Shown in pieces: positions 62,218 to 64,000 of a DNA stretch of 64,000 bases; the stretch's first letter is position 1; each line of letters opens with the position of its first letter. A program made the position numbers and the translations under genes. The stretch is from positions 1 to 64,000 of the forward strand of contig JAGAOT010000004.1 of the NCBI GenBank assembly GCA_017623615.1, in the 5' to 3' direction. The notes beneath the pieces are model-generated. The model had not been told where the DNA came from, did not search any database, and saw only the letters and a program-made list of their open reading frames with translations. Source of the stretch: Clostridia bacterium (GTDB lineage Bacteria; Bacillota; Clostridia; Oscillospirales; Acutalibacteraceae).

Positions 62218-62222
62218 AAGCG

Positions 62223-62251
62223 AAAGCACCTGCCGACGGCGGGTGCTTTTT
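62223..62251. terminator. intrinsic terminator after the anti-sigma gene
   Basis: AAAGCACCTGC and GCGGGTGCTTT, followed by TTTG; nearly identical to 60602-60630. It lies 5 bases from the convergent gene at 62256 and could serve it too. Confidence 0.9.
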
Positions 62252-62255
62252 GCGT

Positions 62256-63227
62256 TTATTTGCGGTTATATGCTGTCAGCGTAAAATCCTTGATATCCAC
62301 CGTGCAGTCGTAATTGCCGTGGATTTCAAAGCCGATGTTTGTGCCGCCGAAATAAAAATCCTCTGCGGCAACCGTTTCGCCAAAGGTGTTTGCTTCGTTC
62401 GCTTTGTTTATTGCATCTGCAATGTATGGCGCAAGGTCAAGCTCAACATGCACCCATTCATCGGAAACATAGGGCTTGCCGTTTCTGAAAAGCGACCTGT
62501 ACTCAAAGCCGAAGGTGTCCTTTGTTGAAAGGGAATAAATCATCTGACCGCTGCCCTTGTCGAGCGCCCAGTATTCATCCTGATAACCTCTGCTGTCAAA
62601 AAGATTGACACCGAACCATATGAATTTGTCGCCCTCGGTGCCGCACATATAGAAATACGCAAGGTACTGCGCGGCGTTGATACCCTCGCTGTTGGTTGTG
62701 TCAACAAAATCGGAAAGTCTGATATCGAGCGACAAAACCGTTCTGTCCGCAGAGCAGCTATAGAATTTTTTCTCTGCTTCGGAAAGAGCCGCGTAATTCA
62801 CAATCGGTGACTGCTCAAGCAAAAGATGGGGCCAGCCGTCCTCGCCTGCGGGGCTGCCGTTATAGATATTTGCCGCGTTCAGGCGCATGGAAACAGAGCG
62901 GTCGGCGGGGTTATATTTAACGGTTTTCGAAACGCCGTCGGTTATTGTGTAAACGTCGCTTTCCTTGCGGCTTGTCCAAAGGCAGTCGCCGCCGTTCCAT
63001 TGCGCAATCATCCACGAGGGAGTGCCCTCGCTTTCGGGATAGGTGAAATTGCCGAGCTTGACCGAAGCGTTGTTTGCCGTTTGCTGCGACAAAACGGAAA
63101 ATCCGTTTTTGAACTCGTTGTCATTGAAAAGCTGTTTTGAGTCATATCGCGCAAAAGGAAGCCCCAGCGCAGACGAAGCTGCAAGGCAAATCATAAAAAT
63201 TATTGATAAAAGTTTTTGAAAAAACAT
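62256..63227 (-). CDS. secreted protein of unknown function, possibly a beta-sandwich domain
   Basis: A 323-residue protein with signal peptide (MFFQKLLSIIFMICLAASSALG) and no lipobox. The rest is rich in beta strands and aromatic residues (TYPESEGTPSWMIAQWNGGD, FIWFGVNLFDSRGYQDEYW, VHVELDLAPYI, IGFEIHGNYDCTVDIKDFTL). The last block resembles the end of carbohydrate-binding jelly rolls, but I cannot name a family. AAGGCGGTGA precedes the ATG. It lies divergent from mfd. Confidence 0.7.
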   Translation of the reverse strand: MFFQKLLSIIFMICLAASSALGLPFARYDSKQLFNDNEFKNGFSVLSQQTANNASVKLGNFTYPESEGTPSWMIAQWNGGDCLWTSRKESDVYTITDGVSKTVKYNPADRSVSMRLNAANIYNGSPAGEDGWPHLLLEQSPIVNYAALSEAEKKFYSCSADRTVLSLDIRLSDFVDTTNSEGINAAQYLAYFYMCGTEGDKFIWFGVNLFDSRGYQDEYWALDKGSGQMIYSLSTKDTFGFEYRSLFRNGKPYVSDEWVHVELDLAPYIADAINKANEANTFGETVAAEDFYFGGTNIGFEIHGNYDCTVDIKDFTLTAYNRK

Positions 63228-63295
63228 ATTCTCACCGCCTTGTTCCGATTATATCATCGGTGACAACAAAAAACAAGAATATCTTTATTCTTGCT

Positions 63296-63325
63296 TGACT
63301 GAAAAGCGCATAGAGTGGTATTATA
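63296..63325 (+). promoter_or_regulatory. promoter of mfd
   Basis: TTGACT (63296-63301) and TATTAT (63320-63325) at 18-base spacing, 36 bases before the start codon. Confidence 0.7.
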
Positions 63326-63361
63326 TAAAAAAACAAATAAAATTCGTGAAGGCAAATAAAC

Positions 63362-64000
63362 ATGAACTGTTATTCCGAAATTGCAAAATCCGTTCCCGAA
63401 TTTATGTCGCTTGCCAATGCGATTCGCAAAACCCGTCTGCCCTGCGGCGTGACGGGGCTTTCGCATATCCACAAGGCGCATGTGATTGCTTCAATGTGCA
63501 TGTGCCTGATGCAAAAGGCGGTTGCTCTTGTTCCCGACGAGGCAACGGCAACACGGCTGCGGCAGGATTTGGAGGGCTTCGGCGTTAATGCCCTGCACTA
63601 CCCTGCAAGGGATTTTTCGTTCCGAACGCTCGAAACGGTTTCAAGAGAATATGAGCATGCGCGCCTGAAAGTGCTGGATAAAATGCTTTCGGGTGATTTT
63701 GACGTTGTTGTGCTGTCCGCGGAGGCGGCAATGCAGCTCACAGTACCCCGTGAAAGGCTCATGGGCAGCAGCTTTTCCGTTGAGGCGGGCGAGGATTATG
63801 ACTCCGACGAGCTTATAACGAGCCTTGTTGCCTGCGGCTATACCCGCGCGGAGCAGGTTGATGGCGCGGGGCAGTTCGCTTTAAGGGGAGGAATACTCGA
63901 CTTCTTTCCGCCCGATTCAAAGCAGCCCTGCCGAATAGAGTTCTGGGGCGACACGGTGGACAGCATTTCGTTCTTCGACCCCGAAACGCAGCGCAGAACA
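63362..64000 (+). CDS. mfd: transcription-repair coupling factor Mfd, N-terminal part (cut by window edge)
   Basis: The first 213 residues of a frame that runs off the window. It matches the UvrB-like N-terminal module of Mfd: PCGVTGLSHIHKAHVIASM in place of a P-loop, LHYPARDFSFRTLETVSREYEHARL, and GQFALRGGILDFFPPDSKQP, then CRIEFWGDTVDSI. Full Mfd is about 1100-1200 residues and releases RNA polymerase stalled at DNA damage. GAAGG precedes the ATG. Confidence 0.92.
   Translation, partial: MNCYSEIAKSVPEFMSLANAIRKTRLPCGVTGLSHIHKAHVIASMCMCLMQKAVALVPDEATATRLRQDLEGFGVNALHYPARDFSFRTLETVSREYEHARLKVLDKMLSGDFDVVVLSAEAAMQLTVPRERLMGSSFSVEAGEDYDSDELITSLVACGYTRAEQVDGAGQFALRGGILDFFPPDSKQPCRIEFWGDTVDSISFFDPETQRRT

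Overview
The window looks like a chromosomal segment of an anaerobic, spore-forming Gram-positive bacterium of the class Clostridia, most likely an uncultured gut member of the Oscillospirales/Ruminococcaceae. The evidence is the YqfC/YqfD sporulation pair, YlmH, DUF951, an rnfCDGEAB cluster with apbE, threonine-rich linkers in surface proteins, L-box control of an NhaC-type carrier, and AGGAGG-type ribosome binding sites throughout. The taxonomic placement is inferred; no rRNA gene is present. There are no phage genes, no CRISPR array and no rRNA. One tRNA (Gly, GCC) is present.

Layout. 1-6.4 kb is a glycan-degradation locus: a GH39-like enzyme (cut by the left edge), GH36, a membrane protein, a fragment of a GH29 fucosidase gene, and GH31. 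6.5-8.0 kb holds a truncated AbrB-like gene, a TetR regulator with no ordinary start codon, and a four-helix-bundle gene flanked by short repeats. 8.1-16.4 kb is one gene for a 2770-residue secreted surface protein. 16.7-18.1 kb is ylmH plus an HD phosphohydrolase. 18.5-25.4 kb carries two paralogous response regulator/histidine kinase pairs around the tRNA-Gly, followed by a CAP-domain lipoprotein, an orphan CARF-nuclease (Card1/DUF1887-like) and a hemolysin III protein. 28.4-35.4 kb (minus) is the Rnf ion-pumping complex with a Gx transporter, a NusG-II protein and ApbE, which would flavinylate RnfD and RnfG. 35.6-40.9 kb has an Fe-alcohol dehydrogenase, a tiny Cys-rich protein and a galE/HAD/YcxB/ACT/PFL operon. 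41-47 kb has an HD protein with rsmA, a lysine riboswitch controlling an NhaC-family antiporter, and a GH2 glycosidase. 47-56.5 kb is sporulation and housekeeping: yqfD/yqfC, an M18 aminopeptidase, a REP-associated transposase (RAYT), a Sua5-CoaE fusion, prfA, DUF951, an S1-domain protein and mnmA. 56.7-64 kb has a PHP protein, an M23 endopeptidase, a lipoprotein, an ECF sigma factor with its anti-sigma, a secreted protein and the start of mfd.

The feature that cuts across the window is its repeats. At least twelve short hairpins each begin with GTAG, usually as GTAGGGG followed by a palindrome of changing sequence. The RAYT gene is in the same window, and two of the hairpins lie inside its own coding sequence and are read through in frame. 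RAYTs are known to recognise a GTAG tetranucleotide at the foot of REP hairpins, so transposase and repeats plausibly form one system. A second, longer palindromic family (arms rich in AGTGAAAAATGAAAAG) occurs five times; two copies share a core in opposite orientation and bracket prfA-DUF951. A third family (CCTCCCTC...GAGGGAG) occurs once.

Other points of interest are an extracytoplasmic domain shared by an anti-sigma factor and a nearby free lipoprotein, each followed by a near-identical terminator; the orphan CARF-nuclease with Ser where the family usually has Glu; and a repeated leader element in front of three genes of the glycan locus.
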